A stretch of DNA of 64,000 bases from Pseudomonas argentinensis (GCF_001839655.2 NZ_CP056087.1:2046001-2110000), one strand, 5' to 3'; positions 42,143 to 51,308 are shown, numbered from the stretch's first letter. Program-made: numbers and translations. Notes: generated by a model not told the origin, from the letters alone.

Positions 42143-44209
42143 ATGAGCGACCTGACGAGCACGCCCGCCACCTGGCACCAGGGCGAAACCTTCATCCAGG
42201 AAAAACTCGGTGTCGCCGAACGGATGGCAGCGGTCGGCAAGCGTGTGGTGCGCGACTTCATGCCCGACCAGCACCGCGAGTTCTACGCCCAGCTGCCGTT
42301 TATCGTGGTGGGCAGCGTGGATACCCAAGGCGACCCCTGGGCCGGCATGCTCGAAGGGCAGGCCGGTTTCATGAGCTCGCCGACACCTACCACGCTGGAT
42401 ATTGCGGCCCGCGCAAACTCAGGTGATCCGGTCGGGCAGGGCATGGCCGAGGGCGCGGCGGTCGGGCTGCTGGGTATCGAGCTGCACACCCGTCGCCGTA
42501 ACCGCATGAATGGTGTGGTGGCGGCAGGCGGACAGGGCCTGCGGGTAGCGGTCGAGCAAAGTTTCGGCAACTGCCCGCGTTACATCCAGCAGCGCGACTT
42601 CACCCTTGCCCGTGATCCGGCGGCGACGTTCGTTGGCGAGGTCGATGAATTGCCGGCGCTGGATGCTGCGGCGCGGGCGTTGATCGAAGGGGCGGATACC
42701 TTTTTCGTGGCGACCTATGCCGAGGTCGAAGGGCGGCGCCAGGTGGACGTTTCGCACCGTGGCGGCAACAGCGGCTTCGTGCGCATCAATGCCGACGGCA
42801 CCCTGACCATCCCGGATTTCAACGGTAACCTGTTCTTTTCCACCCTGGGCAATATCGTGCTCAACGGCAAGGCCGGCCTGCTGTTCGTGGATTTCGCCAC
42901 GGGTGATGTGCTGCAACTGAGCGGCGATGCCGAGGTGATTTTCGATTCAGCGGAGATTGGCGCATTCCAGGGCGCCGAGCGGCTGTGGGCGTTCCGGGCT
43001 CGGCGGATAGTGCGTCGCCCGGGTGCCACGGCCCTGCGCTGGGCGCTACGTGAGGATGGTTGGGCGGACAGCTCTCTGCTCACCGGCAATTGGCAGCAGG
43101 CTGCTGACCGGTTGCGCGCCGCCCGGTACGCCACGCAATGGCGGCCGATGAAGATCGTGCGCGTCGCTCAGGAAAGCCAGTCGATCCGCTCGCTGCATCT
43201 CGAGCCCGTCGACGGCGCCGGGCTGCTGCCGTACCTGGCTGGCCAGCACCTGCCGATTCGGTTGCAGCTTGGCGCGGATGAAAGGCCGCTGATTCGCACC
43301 TACACCCTGTCGGTGGCGCCGTCCGATGGCCTCTATCGGATCAGCGTCAAGCGTGAAGGGCGGGTGTCGCAATTCATCCACGATCAGCTGCGCGAGGGCG
43401 ACCTGATCGAAGCCCGCGCACCGGCAGGGGCGTTCATCCTCGATGCACAGCAGGAGCGCCCGCTGGTGCTGCTGGCTGGTGGCATTGGCATCACGCCGCT
43501 GCTGGCGATGCTGCGTCATGTGGTTTACGAAGGCTGGCGCCAGCAGCGGATCAGGCCGGTCACCCTGTTCTACGCCGCGCGTTCGAAAGCCGAGCGTGCC
43601 TTTGATGGTGAGCTGGCCGATCTGGTCGCTGCCGCTCAAGGCGCTATAAGGTTGGTGCGGGTGCTCAGCGACACCTCGGGCGCCGAGCCAGGTGTCGATT
43701 ACGACACGGCGGGACGTATCGATATGGCCCTGTTGACCCGCTACCTGGCCTTCGACGATTACGCCTTCTACCTGTGCGGGCCGCCGGCCTTTACCCAGGG
43801 ACTGTATGACGGCCTGCGTGGCTACAACATTGCCGATGGGCGCATCCATGCCGAGGGCTTCGGGCCGGCGTCCCTGGCTCGGCGTCCCGACCGGCCGGTG
43901 GTGGCCGCCGTGACGCGGCCGCCCGCCACCGAGCCGGTGGCGGTGTTGTTCACCGAGTCGCTGAAGGAGGGGCGCTGGACGCCGGGCTCCGGCAGCTTGC
44001 TGGAGCTGGCCGAGGCTAGAGGCCTGGCGCCTGAATTCAGCTGCCGGGAAGGCTCCTGCGGCACCTGCAAGACCCGCCTGGTGAAAGGCGCGGTGAGTTA
44101 CCTGAAAGAACCCAGCGCCCCGCACGGCGACGACGAAGTGCTGATCTGCTGCGCCGTACCGGCCCAACCGCAGGGCGCCGATGATAAGCGCCTCGAGCTG
44201 GCGCTCTGA
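42143..44209 (+). CDS. Fusion of PNPOx-like flavin domain, ferredoxin reductase and 2Fe-2S ferredoxin
   Basis: 688 residues with three modules. Residues 1-310 are a pyridoxamine-phosphate-oxidase-like split barrel (LGIELHTRRRNRMNGVVAAG, DGTLTIPDFNGNLFFSTLGN). Residues 330-590 are an FNR-type reductase with RTYTLSV for FAD and LLAGGIGITPLLAML for NAD(P). Residues 600-688 are a plant-type ferredoxin with C634, C639, C642 and C670 (CREGSCGTC ... CC). Electrons from NAD(P)H can pass through FAD to the cluster, and perhaps to flavin in the first domain. GGGAG precedes the ATG at 42143. The upstream GST and downstream DUF1348 protein suggest detoxification of reactive compounds. Confidence 0.9.
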   Translation: MSDLTSTPATWHQGETFIQEKLGVAERMAAVGKRVVRDFMPDQHREFYAQLPFIVVGSVDTQGDPWAGMLEGQAGFMSSPTPTTLDIAARANSGDPVGQGMAEGAAVGLLGIELHTRRRNRMNGVVAAGGQGLRVAVEQSFGNCPRYIQQRDFTLARDPAATFVGEVDELPALDAAARALIEGADTFFVATYAEVEGRRQVDVSHRGGNSGFVRINADGTLTIPDFNGNLFFSTLGNIVLNGKAGLLFVDFATGDVLQLSGDAEVIFDSAEIGAFQGAERLWAFRARRIVRRPGATALRWALREDGWADSSLLTGNWQQAADRLRAARYATQWRPMKIVRVAQESQSIRSLHLEPVDGAGLLPYLAGQHLPIRLQLGADERPLIRTYTLSVAPSDGLYRISVKREGRVSQFIHDQLREGDLIEARAPAGAFILDAQQERPLVLLAGGIGITPLLAMLRHVVYEGWRQQRIRPVTLFYAARSKAERAFDGELADLVAAAQGAIRLVRVLSDTSGAEPGVDYDTAGRIDMALLTRYLAFDDYAFYLCGPPAFTQGLYDGLRGYNIADGRIHAEGFGPASLARRPDRPVVAAVTRPPATEPVAVLFTESLKEGRWTPGSGSLLELAEARGLAPEFSCREGSCGTCKTRLVKGAVSYLKEPSAPHGDDEVLICCAVPAQPQGADDKRLELAL

Positions 44210-44255
44210 CATTCACCCAATACCTGTGTTCTTAACGTAAATGAGGAGTTCTGCC

Positions 44256-44720
44256 ATGTCCCGTCCACCGCTGCCTCCGTTCAATGAGCAGTCCGCCATC
44301 GAAAAGGTGCGCCTGGCCGAAGACGGCTGGAACAGCCGCGACGCCGCCAAGGTGGCGCAGGCCTATACCGTCGATACCCGCTGGCGCAACCGCGTCGAGT
44401 TCGTCAGCAACCGCGCCGAGGCAGAAGCCTTCCTGACCCGCAAATGGAACCGCGAACTCGACTACCGGCTGATCAAGGAACTGTGGGCTTTCACCGGCAA
44501 CCGCATCGCCGTGCGCTACGCCTACGAGTACCGCGATGACAGCGGCCAGTGGTTCCGCGCCTACGGCAACGAGAACTGGGAATTTGCCGAGGACGGCCTG
44601 ATGCGCGCCCGCCACGCCAGCATCAACGAACAACCGATCAGCGAGGCCGAGCGCAAGTTTCACTGGCCGCTGGGGCGCCGGCCGGATGACCACCCCGGGC
44701 TTAGCAGTTTCGGATTCTGA
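44256..44720 (+). CDS. DUF1348 protein, NTF2-like fold
   Basis: 154 residues matching DUF1348: [97 protein letters not shown]2-like proteins are small cone-shaped proteins that often bind or turn over hydrophobic ligands. GAGGAG precedes the ATG at 44256. It lies 46 bases after the fusion protein, likely the same transcript. Confidence 0.9.
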   Translation: MSRPPLPPFNEQSAIEKVRLAEDGWNSRDAAKVAQAYTVDTRWRNRVEFVSNRAEAEAFLTRKWNRELDYRLIKELWAFTGNRIAVRYAYEYRDDSGQWFRAYGNENWEFAEDGLMRARHASINEQPISEAERKFHWPLGRRPDDHPGLSSFGF

Positions 44721-45072
44721 AAGCCTGTTCACGCGCTTTTATAAGCGTATAAAGCTCGGCGCCGGTAGCAGGCAGGGATTGCTACAAGGCAAATGCGGCC
44801 GGTCGTGCTGCGATTTCAAACCTGCTCATATTGGTGGGCTGAAGCCCACCCTACGAGGCTGGCACGATCTGTAGGGTGGGCTTCAGCCCACCACTGCAAA
44901 TGGCCGCTCCTGCCACGTTCCTGCCGCTGGTTTTGCTTTCCAGAATCAGCCTTGAGTGATCCTGAACGCGCTATGCGTATGCAGTTGTGCCCCCACTCGG
45001 CGCCATCAGATACGGCATACTCCCTTGGCTGCGCCACCAGTGCAGCCAGCGCTTGAGCAGAGGAGTGGGCAG
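44721..45072. other. Intergenic region with palindromic repeat
   Basis: 352 bp. It holds one complete element of the GGTGGGCTGAAGCCCACC family (44833-44892). The remainder carries the promoter region of the LysR gene. An in-frame extension of the LysR gene into this region (to 44956) has no coding look. Confidence 0.55.
44833..44892. repeat. Palindromic repeat pair (GTAGGGTGGGCTTCAGCCCACC family)
   Basis: GGTGGGCTGAAGCCCACC with CTAC (44833-44854) and, inverted, GTAG with GGTGGGCTTCAGCCCACC (44871-44892) are exact inverted copies with 16 bases between. A second element lies at 48500-48561. Confidence 0.8.
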
Positions 45073-45963
45073 ATGGATCGTTGGCAGGCGATGCGGGTAT
45101 TTGTGAAGGTTGCGGAAACCGGCAGTTTCGCCAGCACGGCGCGGCAGATGCACATGAGTGCGCCAGCGGTGACGCGCATCGTTGCCGGCCTCGAGGACCT
45201 GATCGGTGCACGGTTGCTGGTGCGCACCACACGCTCGGTGAAGACCACCGACGCGGGCAGCCGCTACCTGCAGGACTGCCGGCGCATTCTCGGTGATATC
45301 GCCGAGGCGGAACTGGCCGCGGCCGGCCATTACGCCGAGCCGTCGGGCACCCTGGCCATCACCGCAGCGTCGATGTTCGGCCATCTGCACGTGTTGCCAC
45401 TGGTGCTCGATTACCTGGATGCCTACCCGGGCATGCATGCGCGGACCTTTTTCGTCGACCGCCCGGTGAATATCGTCGATGAAGGCATCGACGTGGCGAT
45501 TCGTATCGGTCACCTGGCGGACTCGGGCTTCACCGCCATTCAGGTCGGCTCGGTGCGCCGGGTGATCTGTGCGGCGCCGTCCTACCTGGAAAAGTATGGC
45601 GTGCCCGCCACGCCCGCCGATCTCAAGCATCACCGTATCGTCGTCTCGCAAAGTGCCTGGGCTTCGCCGGAGTGGCGCTTTGCCGAGGGGCAGCGGGTGC
45701 TGGTCGATCCGCTGTTGCAGTGCAACACCAACGAGTCGGCCATCGCCACGGCGCGCGCTGGCTGGGGGCTGACCCGGGTGCTGAGCTATCAGGCCGGCCC
45801 ATCGTTGCAGGAGGGGGCGCTGCAGATCGTGCTCGATGCATTCGAGGAGCCGCCGCTGCCGATTCACGTGTTGTACCCCGAAGGCCGCCAGGCACCGGCC
45901 AAGGTGCGTGCGTTTGTTGACCTGGCGGTGGCGCGCCTGCGTGGCAACCCGCTGTTCAACTGA
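45073..45963 (+). CDS. LysR family transcriptional regulator
   Basis: 296 residues: winged HTH MRVFVKVAETGSFASTARQM, SAPAVTRIVAGLEDLIGARL, LVRTTRSVKTTDAG, then a substrate-binding domain (about 90-290) with YLDAYPGMHARTFFVDRPVN and DEGIDVAIRIG. AGGAGTGGG lies before the ATG at 45073. It follows the GST/fusion/DUF1348 operon in the same direction and may regulate it, although LysR regulators are more often divergent from their target. Confidence 0.92.
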   Translation: MDRWQAMRVFVKVAETGSFASTARQMHMSAPAVTRIVAGLEDLIGARLLVRTTRSVKTTDAGSRYLQDCRRILGDIAEAELAAAGHYAEPSGTLAITAASMFGHLHVLPLVLDYLDAYPGMHARTFFVDRPVNIVDEGIDVAIRIGHLADSGFTAIQVGSVRRVICAAPSYLEKYGVPATPADLKHHRIVVSQSAWASPEWRFAEGQRVLVDPLLQCNTNESAIATARAGWGLTRVLSYQAGPSLQEGALQIVLDAFEEPPLPIHVLYPEGRQAPAKVRAFVDLAVARLRGNPLFN

Positions 45964-46058
45964 AGAGGCGCAGCGGTCGACAAAAATCGGCGCGGCTGTG
46001 GCTTTGCTCGAGCCGTTGCAGTCCAATGCTCATCGAATCCGCATAAGGAAAGGTCTCG

Positions 46059-47933
46059 ATGAGTCAGCAATCGCAATTCGCTCTGCTGAAAAGCCGGCGC
46101 TTCCTGCCGTTCTTCATCACCCAGTTGCTCGGTGCGTTCAACGACAACATCTTCAAGCAGTCGTTGATCCTGGCGATTCTCTTCAAGCTCAGCCTCGACA
46201 CGGACCGCGACCTGCTGGTCAACGTCGCCGCCATGCTGTTCATCCTGCCGTTTTTCCTGTTTTCCGCCCTTGGCGGCCAGTTCGGCGAGAAGTTCGCCAA
46301 GGACTGGCTGATCCGCCGGCTCAAGTTCTTCGAGATCTTCATCATGGGCGTCGGTGCGGCGGGTGTGCTGCTCGGCAACCTGGCGCTGATGCTCGGCGTG
46401 CTGTTCACCATGGGCCTGCAGTCGGCGCTGTTCGGCCCGGTGAAGTACTCGATCCTGCCCCAGGCGCTCAAGCCCGAAGAGCTGGTCGGCGGCAACGCGC
46501 TGGTGGAAATGGGCACCTTCCTGGCGATCCTGGCGGGCACCATCGGCGCCGGTCTCATGCTCACCAGTGCGCATTACGGGGTGATCGTCGCCGCCTCGGT
46601 GGTGCTGGTGGCGGTGCTCGGCTACCTGTCGGCGCGGAGCATTCCGCGGGCCAGTGCCGCGCTGCCCGATCTGGCACTGGACTGGAACATCTTCCGGCAA
46701 ACCTGGCTGACCCTGCGCATGGGCCTGACCCAGCCCAAGGCGGTGTCGCGCTCGCTGGTCGGCAACTCGTGGTTCTGGTTTCTCGGCGCGGTGTACCTGA
46801 CGCAGATCCCGGCCTATTCCAAGGAATGGCTGCATGGCGACGAAAGCGTGGTCACCCTGATCCTAACCGTGTTCTCGGTGGGCATCGCCCTGGGCTCGAT
46901 GCTCTGCGAACGGATGAGCGGGCGCAAGGTGGAGATCGGCCTGGTGCCGTTCGGCTCCATCGGCCTGTCGGTGTTCGGTATTGTGCTCTGGGCGGCCTCG
47001 GGCGGTATTCCCGAGGCGGCGCAGCCCTACGACTGGCTGGCGCTGCTGGGTTTTGGCCACGCCTGGTGGGTGCTGGGCTCGATTCTCGGCATCGGTGTGT
47101 TCGGCGGTTTCTACATCGTGCCCTTGTATGCACTGATCCAGTCGCGCACCGCCGAGAACGAGCGGGCCCGGGTGATCGCCGCCAACAACATCCTCAACGC
47201 AGCGTTCATGGTGGTGTCGGCGCTGGTGTCGATCCTGTTTCTCAGCGTCGCCGGGCTGTCGATCCCCCAGCTGTTCCTGGTCATTTCGCTGATGAACGTG
47301 GCGGTGAACAGCTACATCTTCAAGATCGTCCCAGAGTTCACCATGCGTTTCCTGATCTGGATGCTCGGCCACTCGATGTACCGGGTGTCGCACAAGGGGC
47401 TCGATTCGATTCCAGAAGAGGGCCCGGCGGTGCTGGTGTGCAACCACGTGTCGTTCGTCGATGCGCTGCTGATCGGTGGCGCGGTGCGGCGGCCGGTGCG
47501 CTTCGTCATGTACTACAGGATCTACAACCTGCCGGTGCTCAACTTCATCTTCCGCACCGCCGGCACGGTGCCGATTGCCGGGCGCAGCGAGGACCTGCTG
47601 GTGTTCGATGCGGCGTTCAAGCGCATCGGCGAATACCTGCGCGACGGTGAACTGGTGTGCATCTTCCCCGAGGGCAAGCTGACCGCCGATGGCGAGATCG
47701 ACGAATTCAAGGCCGGCGTCGAGCGCATCCTGCAGGACAACCCGGTGCCGGTGATCCCCATGGCGCTGGGCGGACTATGGGGCAGCTTCTTCAGCCGTGA
47801 CCCGCAAAAGGGGCTGTTCCGCCGCTTCTGGTCGCGGGTCGACCTGGTGGCGGGGGCGCCCATCGAGGCGGCTGCGGCGACCCGCCAGGTGTTGCAGGCA
47901 GAGGTGCAGGCGCTGCGTGGGGATAATCGCTGA
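46059..47933 (+). CDS. MFS transporter fused to lysophospholipid acyltransferase (LplT-Aas-like)
   Basis: 624 residues. The first 420 or so form 12 TM helices of an LplT-type MFS transporter (FFITQLLGAFNDNIFKQSLI, LFTMGLQSALFGPVKYSILP, ENERARVIAANNILNAAFMV). The last 200 are a PlsC acyltransferase with motif I NHVSFVD and motif III FPEGKLTADGE. LplT flips lysophospholipids inward and Aas re-acylates them. Here both lie on one chain, but the acyl-ACP synthetase (AMP-binding) part of full-length fusions is missing. It should repair phospholipids at the inner membrane. Confidence 0.88.
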   Translation: MSQQSQFALLKSRRFLPFFITQLLGAFNDNIFKQSLILAILFKLSLDTDRDLLVNVAAMLFILPFFLFSALGGQFGEKFAKDWLIRRLKFFEIFIMGVGAAGVLLGNLALMLGVLFTMGLQSALFGPVKYSILPQALKPEELVGGNALVEMGTFLAILAGTIGAGLMLTSAHYGVIVAASVVLVAVLGYLSARSIPRASAALPDLALDWNIFRQTWLTLRMGLTQPKAVSRSLVGNSWFWFLGAVYLTQIPAYSKEWLHGDESVVTLILTVFSVGIALGSMLCERMSGRKVEIGLVPFGSIGLSVFGIVLWAASGGIPEAAQPYDWLALLGFGHAWWVLGSILGIGVFGGFYIVPLYALIQSRTAENERARVIAANNILNAAFMVVSALVSILFLSVAGLSIPQLFLVISLMNVAVNSYIFKIVPEFTMRFLIWMLGHSMYRVSHKGLDSIPEEGPAVLVCNHVSFVDALLIGGAVRRPVRFVMYYRIYNLPVLNFIFRTAGTVPIAGRSEDLLVFDAAFKRIGEYLRDGELVCIFPEGKLTADGEIDEFKAGVERILQDNPVPVIPMALGGLWGSFFSRDPQKGLFRRFWSRVDLVAGAPIEAAAATRQVLQAEVQALRGDNR

Positions 47934-47957
47934 GCTGGAAGATCGAACCCAGGAAAA

Positions 47958-47987
47958 GAGAAAGCCCGCCGATTGGCGGGCTTTCTC
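47958..47987. terminator. Bidirectional terminator between the MFS fusion and gdx
   Basis: GAAAGCCCGCC (47960-47970), loop GATT, GGCGGGCTTTC (47975-47985) form a perfect hairpin with A and T runs on either side. It serves two convergent genes. Confidence 0.85.
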
Positions 47988-47990
47988 ATG

Positions 47991-48308
47991 TCAGCCGTGG
48001 CTCATTTTCAGGCCGATCAGGCCGCAGATGATCAACGCCACACTGACCAGGCGAACCAGGGCCATCGACTCGCCGAACAGGATGATCCCGGCGATCACCG
48101 TGCCAACGGCACCGATGCCCGTCCAGATTGCGTAAGCGGTGCCCAGTGGCAACTCGCGCATGGCCAGGCCGAGCAGGCCGAGGCTGACCAGCATGGCGGC
48201 GACGGTGAGTACGGCGGGAAGCGGGCGGGTGAAGCCGTCGGTGTACTTCAGGCCGACGGCCCAGCCGACCTCGAACAGGCCGGCGAAGAACAGGATGATC
48301 CAGGACAT
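47991..48308 (-). CDS. gdx: Guanidinium exporter Gdx (SugE, SMR family)
   Basis: 105 residues with four TM helices. [20 protein letters not shown] carries the essential membrane Glu (Glu13), and KYTDGFTR is the Gdx-type signature separating it from EmrE-like drug exporters. It swaps guanidinium ions for protons as an antiparallel dimer. The guanidine-II riboswitch directly upstream settles the physiological substrate. The start at 48308 follows GAGGGT. Confidence 0.95.
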   Translation of the reverse strand: MSWIILFFAGLFEVGWAVGLKYTDGFTRPLPAVLTVAAMLVSLGLLGLAMRELPLGTAYAIWTGIGAVGTVIAGIILFGESMALVRLVSVALIICGLIGLKMSHG

Positions 48309-48324
48309 ATGACCCTCACGGATA

Positions 48325-48380
48325 GCAGTGGGGTCGTCCCCGGCAGTAAGGCACGCAAACCCGGGGTCGTCCCCGGCGTG
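48325..48380 (-). promoter_or_regulatory. Guanidine-II (mini-ykkC) riboswitch upstream of gdx
   Basis: On the minus strand two short GC hairpins are seen: P1 CCGGGGACGACCCCGG (48361-48376) and P2 GGGGACGACCCC (48330-48341). Both have the diagnostic ACGA (ACGR) tetraloop, separated by about 19 bases, and P2 lies 21 bases before the start codon. In this class each loop binds guanidinium and the pair dock loop-to-loop, freeing the ribosome-binding site. It turns on Gdx when guanidine accumulates. Confidence 0.93.
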
Positions 48381-48499
48381 CACCGCTATTGTGCATGAAG
48401 TGCATGTCTGGGCAAGTCGGTTGGACGCGAGGTGTTGCGATAAAGCAGATCGTCGTGTCTATGCGTGGGAGAGCACGCTGCCATCAATTCATACTGGCT

Positions 48500-48561
48500 G
48501 GTGGGCTGAAGCCCACCCTACGATCGATGTGTATGCGCTGTAGGGTGGGCTTTAGCCCGCC
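48500..48561. repeat. Palindromic repeat pair, second copy
   Basis: GGTGGGCTGAAGCCCACC with CTAC (48500-48521) and inverted GTAGGGTGGGCTTTAGCCCG (48540 onward) repeat the 44833-44892 element with two changes in the right arm. It lies 25 bases from the BASS transporter stop and may aid termination. Confidence 0.8.
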
Positions 48562-48585
48562 AATTGCGGTCGTGGCTAAGCCCGC

Positions 48586-49524
48586 TTACTGGTCGCGGTC
48601 ATCCTTGATCCGGCGCAGGAAGGTCGCCAGCAGCGGGCCCGAGAGGTTGTGCCAGACGCTGAACAGCGCGCTGGGCACCGCCGCCAACGGCGAGAAGTGG
48701 GCGCTGGCCAGAGCCGCACCGAGCCCGGAGTTCTGCATGCCGACCTCGATGGACAGGGTCTTGCGCTGCGCCAGGGGCATGCCGAAGAGTCGCCCCGCGG
48801 CATAACCCATGGCCAGGCCGAGGCCGTTGTGCAGCATCACCACGGCCATGATGATCAGGCCGGATTCGGCGATCTTCGCCTGGCTGGCCGCCACCACCGC
48901 GGCGACAATGGCGACGATGGACAGCACCGAGACCAATGGCAGCACGTCGACCGCCAGCTTGACCCGTTCGCCCAGCAAACGCTGGGCCACCAGGCCGAGG
49001 ACGATCGGCAGCAAGACCATCTGCAGGATCGAGCTGAACATCGTCCAGAACGACACCGGCAGCCATTCCGAGGCCAGCAGCCAGATCAGCGCCGGGGTAA
49101 CGATCGGTGCCAACAAGGTGGTCACGGCGGTGATGCCGACGGACAGCGCCACGTCGCCCTTGGCGAACCAGGTGATCACGTTGGAGGCAGTACCGCCCGG
49201 GCAGCAGCCGACCAGGATCACGCCAACGGCAATTTCCGGTGGTAGGGCGAACAGCTGGCAGAGCAGCCAGGCCATGCCCGGCATGATGATGAACTGGGCC
49301 AGCACGCCGACCAGCACGCGCAGCGGGTGGCGGGCCACTTCACGAAAATCTTCGGTCTTCAGGGTCAGGCCCATGCCGAACATAATCAGCCCGAGCAGCG
49401 GCACGATGAATGCCGTCAGCGGCAGGAAAGCGCTGGGCAGCAGGAACGCCAGCACGGCGAACAGCAGAACCCAGATGGCGAAAGTATTGCCGACGAAGCG
49501 GCTGAGGGCGATCAAGGCGGACAT
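48586..49524 (-). CDS. Bile acid:sodium symporter (BASS) family transporter
   Basis: 312 residues with about 9-10 TM helices. Family parts are LGLIMFGMGLTLKTEDFREV, ILVGCCPGGTASNVITWFAKGDVALSV (in parts) and LSIEVGMQNSGLGAALASAH. Related bacterial proteins move pantoate, other organic acids or sulfonates with sodium; the real substrate is unknown. Single gene. Confidence 0.9.
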   Translation of the reverse strand: MSALIALSRFVGNTFAIWVLLFAVLAFLLPSAFLPLTAFIVPLLGLIMFGMGLTLKTEDFREVARHPLRVLVGVLAQFIIMPGMAWLLCQLFALPPEIAVGVILVGCCPGGTASNVITWFAKGDVALSVGITAVTTLLAPIVTPALIWLLASEWLPVSFWTMFSSILQMVLLPIVLGLVAQRLLGERVKLAVDVLPLVSVLSIVAIVAAVVAASQAKIAESGLIIMAVVMLHNGLGLAMGYAAGRLFGMPLAQRKTLSIEVGMQNSGLGAALASAHFSPLAAVPSALFSVWHNLSGPLLATFLRRIKDDRDQ

Positions 49525-49912
49525 GGCGGGGTTTCCTAAAGAGCGGTGGCAGGCTCCGGGGCGGAGCGCTGTGCAGCCAGTTTATTGTTGGATAGACAGC
49601 GGTGGCTGTCTGATGGGGCGGGTACTGGGCTGGTGTAGAACAGCTGCAATTGAAAAGGCTCGCGAGCTAGAGCCCTGCAAGCCTAGGCGGCCCCACAAAA
49701 ATAGGCGAGAAACGCAGCGTAGCGAAGTAACAGCCGAAGGCTGGCCCCTAGGGTGAGCGCAGCGAATCAAGCGGCCGGGGTCGCGGCCGACTGTACTTTT
49801 GTACCTGAGCATTACTCGCTCCGCTCGCCCTTCGGGCCGCACTGAAGTGCGTTAGCCGCAAGCGGCTTTTCGAGCCTATTTTTAACGCCGCAGGGCCGAC
49901 GCGCAGCAGCCT
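49525..49912. other. Intergenic region with repeats between BASS transporter and rdgC
   Basis: 388 bp. CTCGCGAGCTAGAGCC (49659-49674) and GCCTAGGCGG (49681-49690) repeat the 1071-1103 element. A possible terminator for rdgC is the stem GCCGCAAGCGGC around 49856-49867 followed by T's on the plus side only. No convincing gene. Confidence 0.55.
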
Positions 49913-50833
49913 TTAGAGACCTTGCGGGGTGTCTTCGCCACCCAGGGCTTCAAAAAGTGCCGGCAGGAACTCGATCAGGGTCAGCATCATCAGCGTGAAG
50001 CTGGCGTCCTGCTGGCTCAGGTCGTCGTCGCCGCCATCCTGCTCGGCCTGCTCCTGCAGCAGGTCTTCGAACTTCAGGCGCTTGACCACCAGCTTGTCGT
50101 CGAGCACGAAGGACAGCTTGTCCTGCCAGGCCAGGGACAGCTGGGTGACCTGCTTGCCCGAGCTCATGTGCAACTGCACTTCTTCGCCAGTCAGGTCCTG
50201 GCGCTTGCAGCGCACGATGCCGCCATCTTCGTGGGTGTCGCGCAGCTCGCACTCGTCCAGCACGTGGAAGTCGGCGGCAGCCTGCTGGGCCTTGACCCAG
50301 TCGGTCATGGTCGCGCTCGGAGCGATCTTCACGGTCAACGGGCGTACCGGCAGCGAGCCGATGGCTTCACGCAGGGTCGACAGCAGGTCTTCGGCCCGCT
50401 TGGGGCTGGAGGCGTTGACGATGATCAGGCCCTGGGCCGGTGCGATGGCGGCGAAGGTTGCCGACTTGCGGATGAAGGCGCGGGGCAGGAAGGCCTGGAC
50501 GATCTCGTCCTTGATCTGCTCGCGCTCCTTCTTGTAGACCTTGCGCATCTGCTCGCTTTCGATCTCGTCGACCTTTTCCTTCACGGCGTCCTTGACCACG
50601 CTGCCGGGCAGGATGCGTTCTTCCTTGCGCGCCGAGATCAGCAAGAAGCCCTGGCTCTCGTGTACCAGCGGCGCGTCTTCACCCTTGCCGAACGGGGCGA
50701 CGAAGCCATAGGTGGCCAGTTCCTGGCTGGCACAGGGGCGGGCCGGCTTGGCGGCCAGTGCGGCTTGCAGTTTTTCGGTATCGAAATCGACGTCCTGGGT
50801 GAGGCGGTAGACCAGCAGGTTGCGAAACCACAT
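49913..50833 (-). CDS. rdgC: Recombination-associated protein RdgC
   Basis: 306 residues, normal RdgC length. Landmarks: [96 protein letters not shown]. RdgC forms a ring on DNA and holds back RecA. Single gene. Confidence 0.96.
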   Translation of the reverse strand: MWFRNLLVYRLTQDVDFDTEKLQAALAAKPARPCASQELATYGFVAPFGKGEDAPLVHESQGFLLISARKEERILPGSVVKDAVKEKVDEIESEQMRKVYKKEREQIKDEIVQAFLPRAFIRKSATFAAIAPAQGLIIVNASSPKRAEDLLSTLREAIGSLPVRPLTVKIAPSATMTDWVKAQQAAADFHVLDECELRDTHEDGGIVRCKRQDLTGEEVQLHMSSGKQVTQLSLAWQDKLSFVLDDKLVVKRLKFEDLLQEQAEQDGGDDDLSQQDASFTLMMLTLIEFLPALFEALGGEDTPQGL

Positions 50834-51143
50834 GAGCGGGTTGTCTCCAGTTAGCGGATGCGCGCCACGGCGCGCAGGAAATCTTCAATTCGAGCGCATG
50901 GCAGCTGCGTCAGGCAGCGCATGGGCAGTCCGGCGGCGGATGGGGTTGAATGCCGCGCGACGATCAGACCCGCGCGAGGGCGCATTATTCCTTCCGGTGG
51001 TGGATTAGGCCAACCCTCTATCGAGCAGCCGACGGATTTCGGCTCTGAATCCTAAGCCTTTGGATCGCCAATAAATTTTTTTCACAAAGGGGCTTGCCAA
51101 GGTGCAGGTCGCTCTCTAGAATGCGCCCCACTTCGAGAGTGAA
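50834..51143. other. Intergenic region before tRNA-Val
   Basis: 310 bp with the rdgC start signals and, at its end, the tRNA promoter (51094-51122). No gene is visible. Confidence 0.6.
51094..51122 (+). promoter_or_regulatory. Sigma-70 promoter of the tRNA-Val/tRNA-Asp unit
   Basis: -35 TTGCCA at 51094-51099, a 17-base spacer, and -10 TAGAAT at 51117-51122, followed by the GC-rich discriminator GCGCCCC typical of stringently controlled stable-RNA promoters. The tRNA begins 22 bases after the -10. Confidence 0.75.
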
Positions 51144-51219
51144 GGGTGATTAGCTCAGCCGGGAGAGCATCTGCCTTACAAGCAGAGGGTCGGCGGTTCG
51201 ATCCCGTCATCACCCACCA
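51144..51219 (+). tRNA. tRNA-Val (TAC)
   Basis: 76 nt. Acceptor GGGTGAT/ATCACCC, discriminator A, encoded CCA (51217-51219). D-arm TAGCTCAGCCGGGAGAGCA; anticodon loop CTTACAA gives anticodon TAC; T-arm CGGCGGTTCGATCCCGTC. Cotranscribed with tRNA-Asp 12 bases downstream. Confidence 0.98.
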
Positions 51220-51231
51220 ATCGAGGTATGC

Positions 51232-51308
51232 GCAGCGGTAGTTCAGTCGGTTAGAATACCGGCCTGTCACGCCGGGGGTCGCGGGTTCGAGTCCCGTCCG
51301 CTGCGCCA
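51232..51308 (+). tRNA. tRNA-Asp (GTC)
   Basis: 77 nt. Acceptor GCAGCGG/CCGCTGC, discriminator G, encoded CCA (51306-51308). Anticodon GTC lies in CCTGTCACG; T-arm CGCGGGTTCGAGTCCCGTC. Second member of the tRNA pair. Confidence 0.98.

Noticed and set aside
45836..47650. 604-codon frame overlapping the MFS fusion
   Set aside because: Same-strand out-of-frame reading, Arg/Gly-rich; the real frame has clear TM helices and PlsC motifs.
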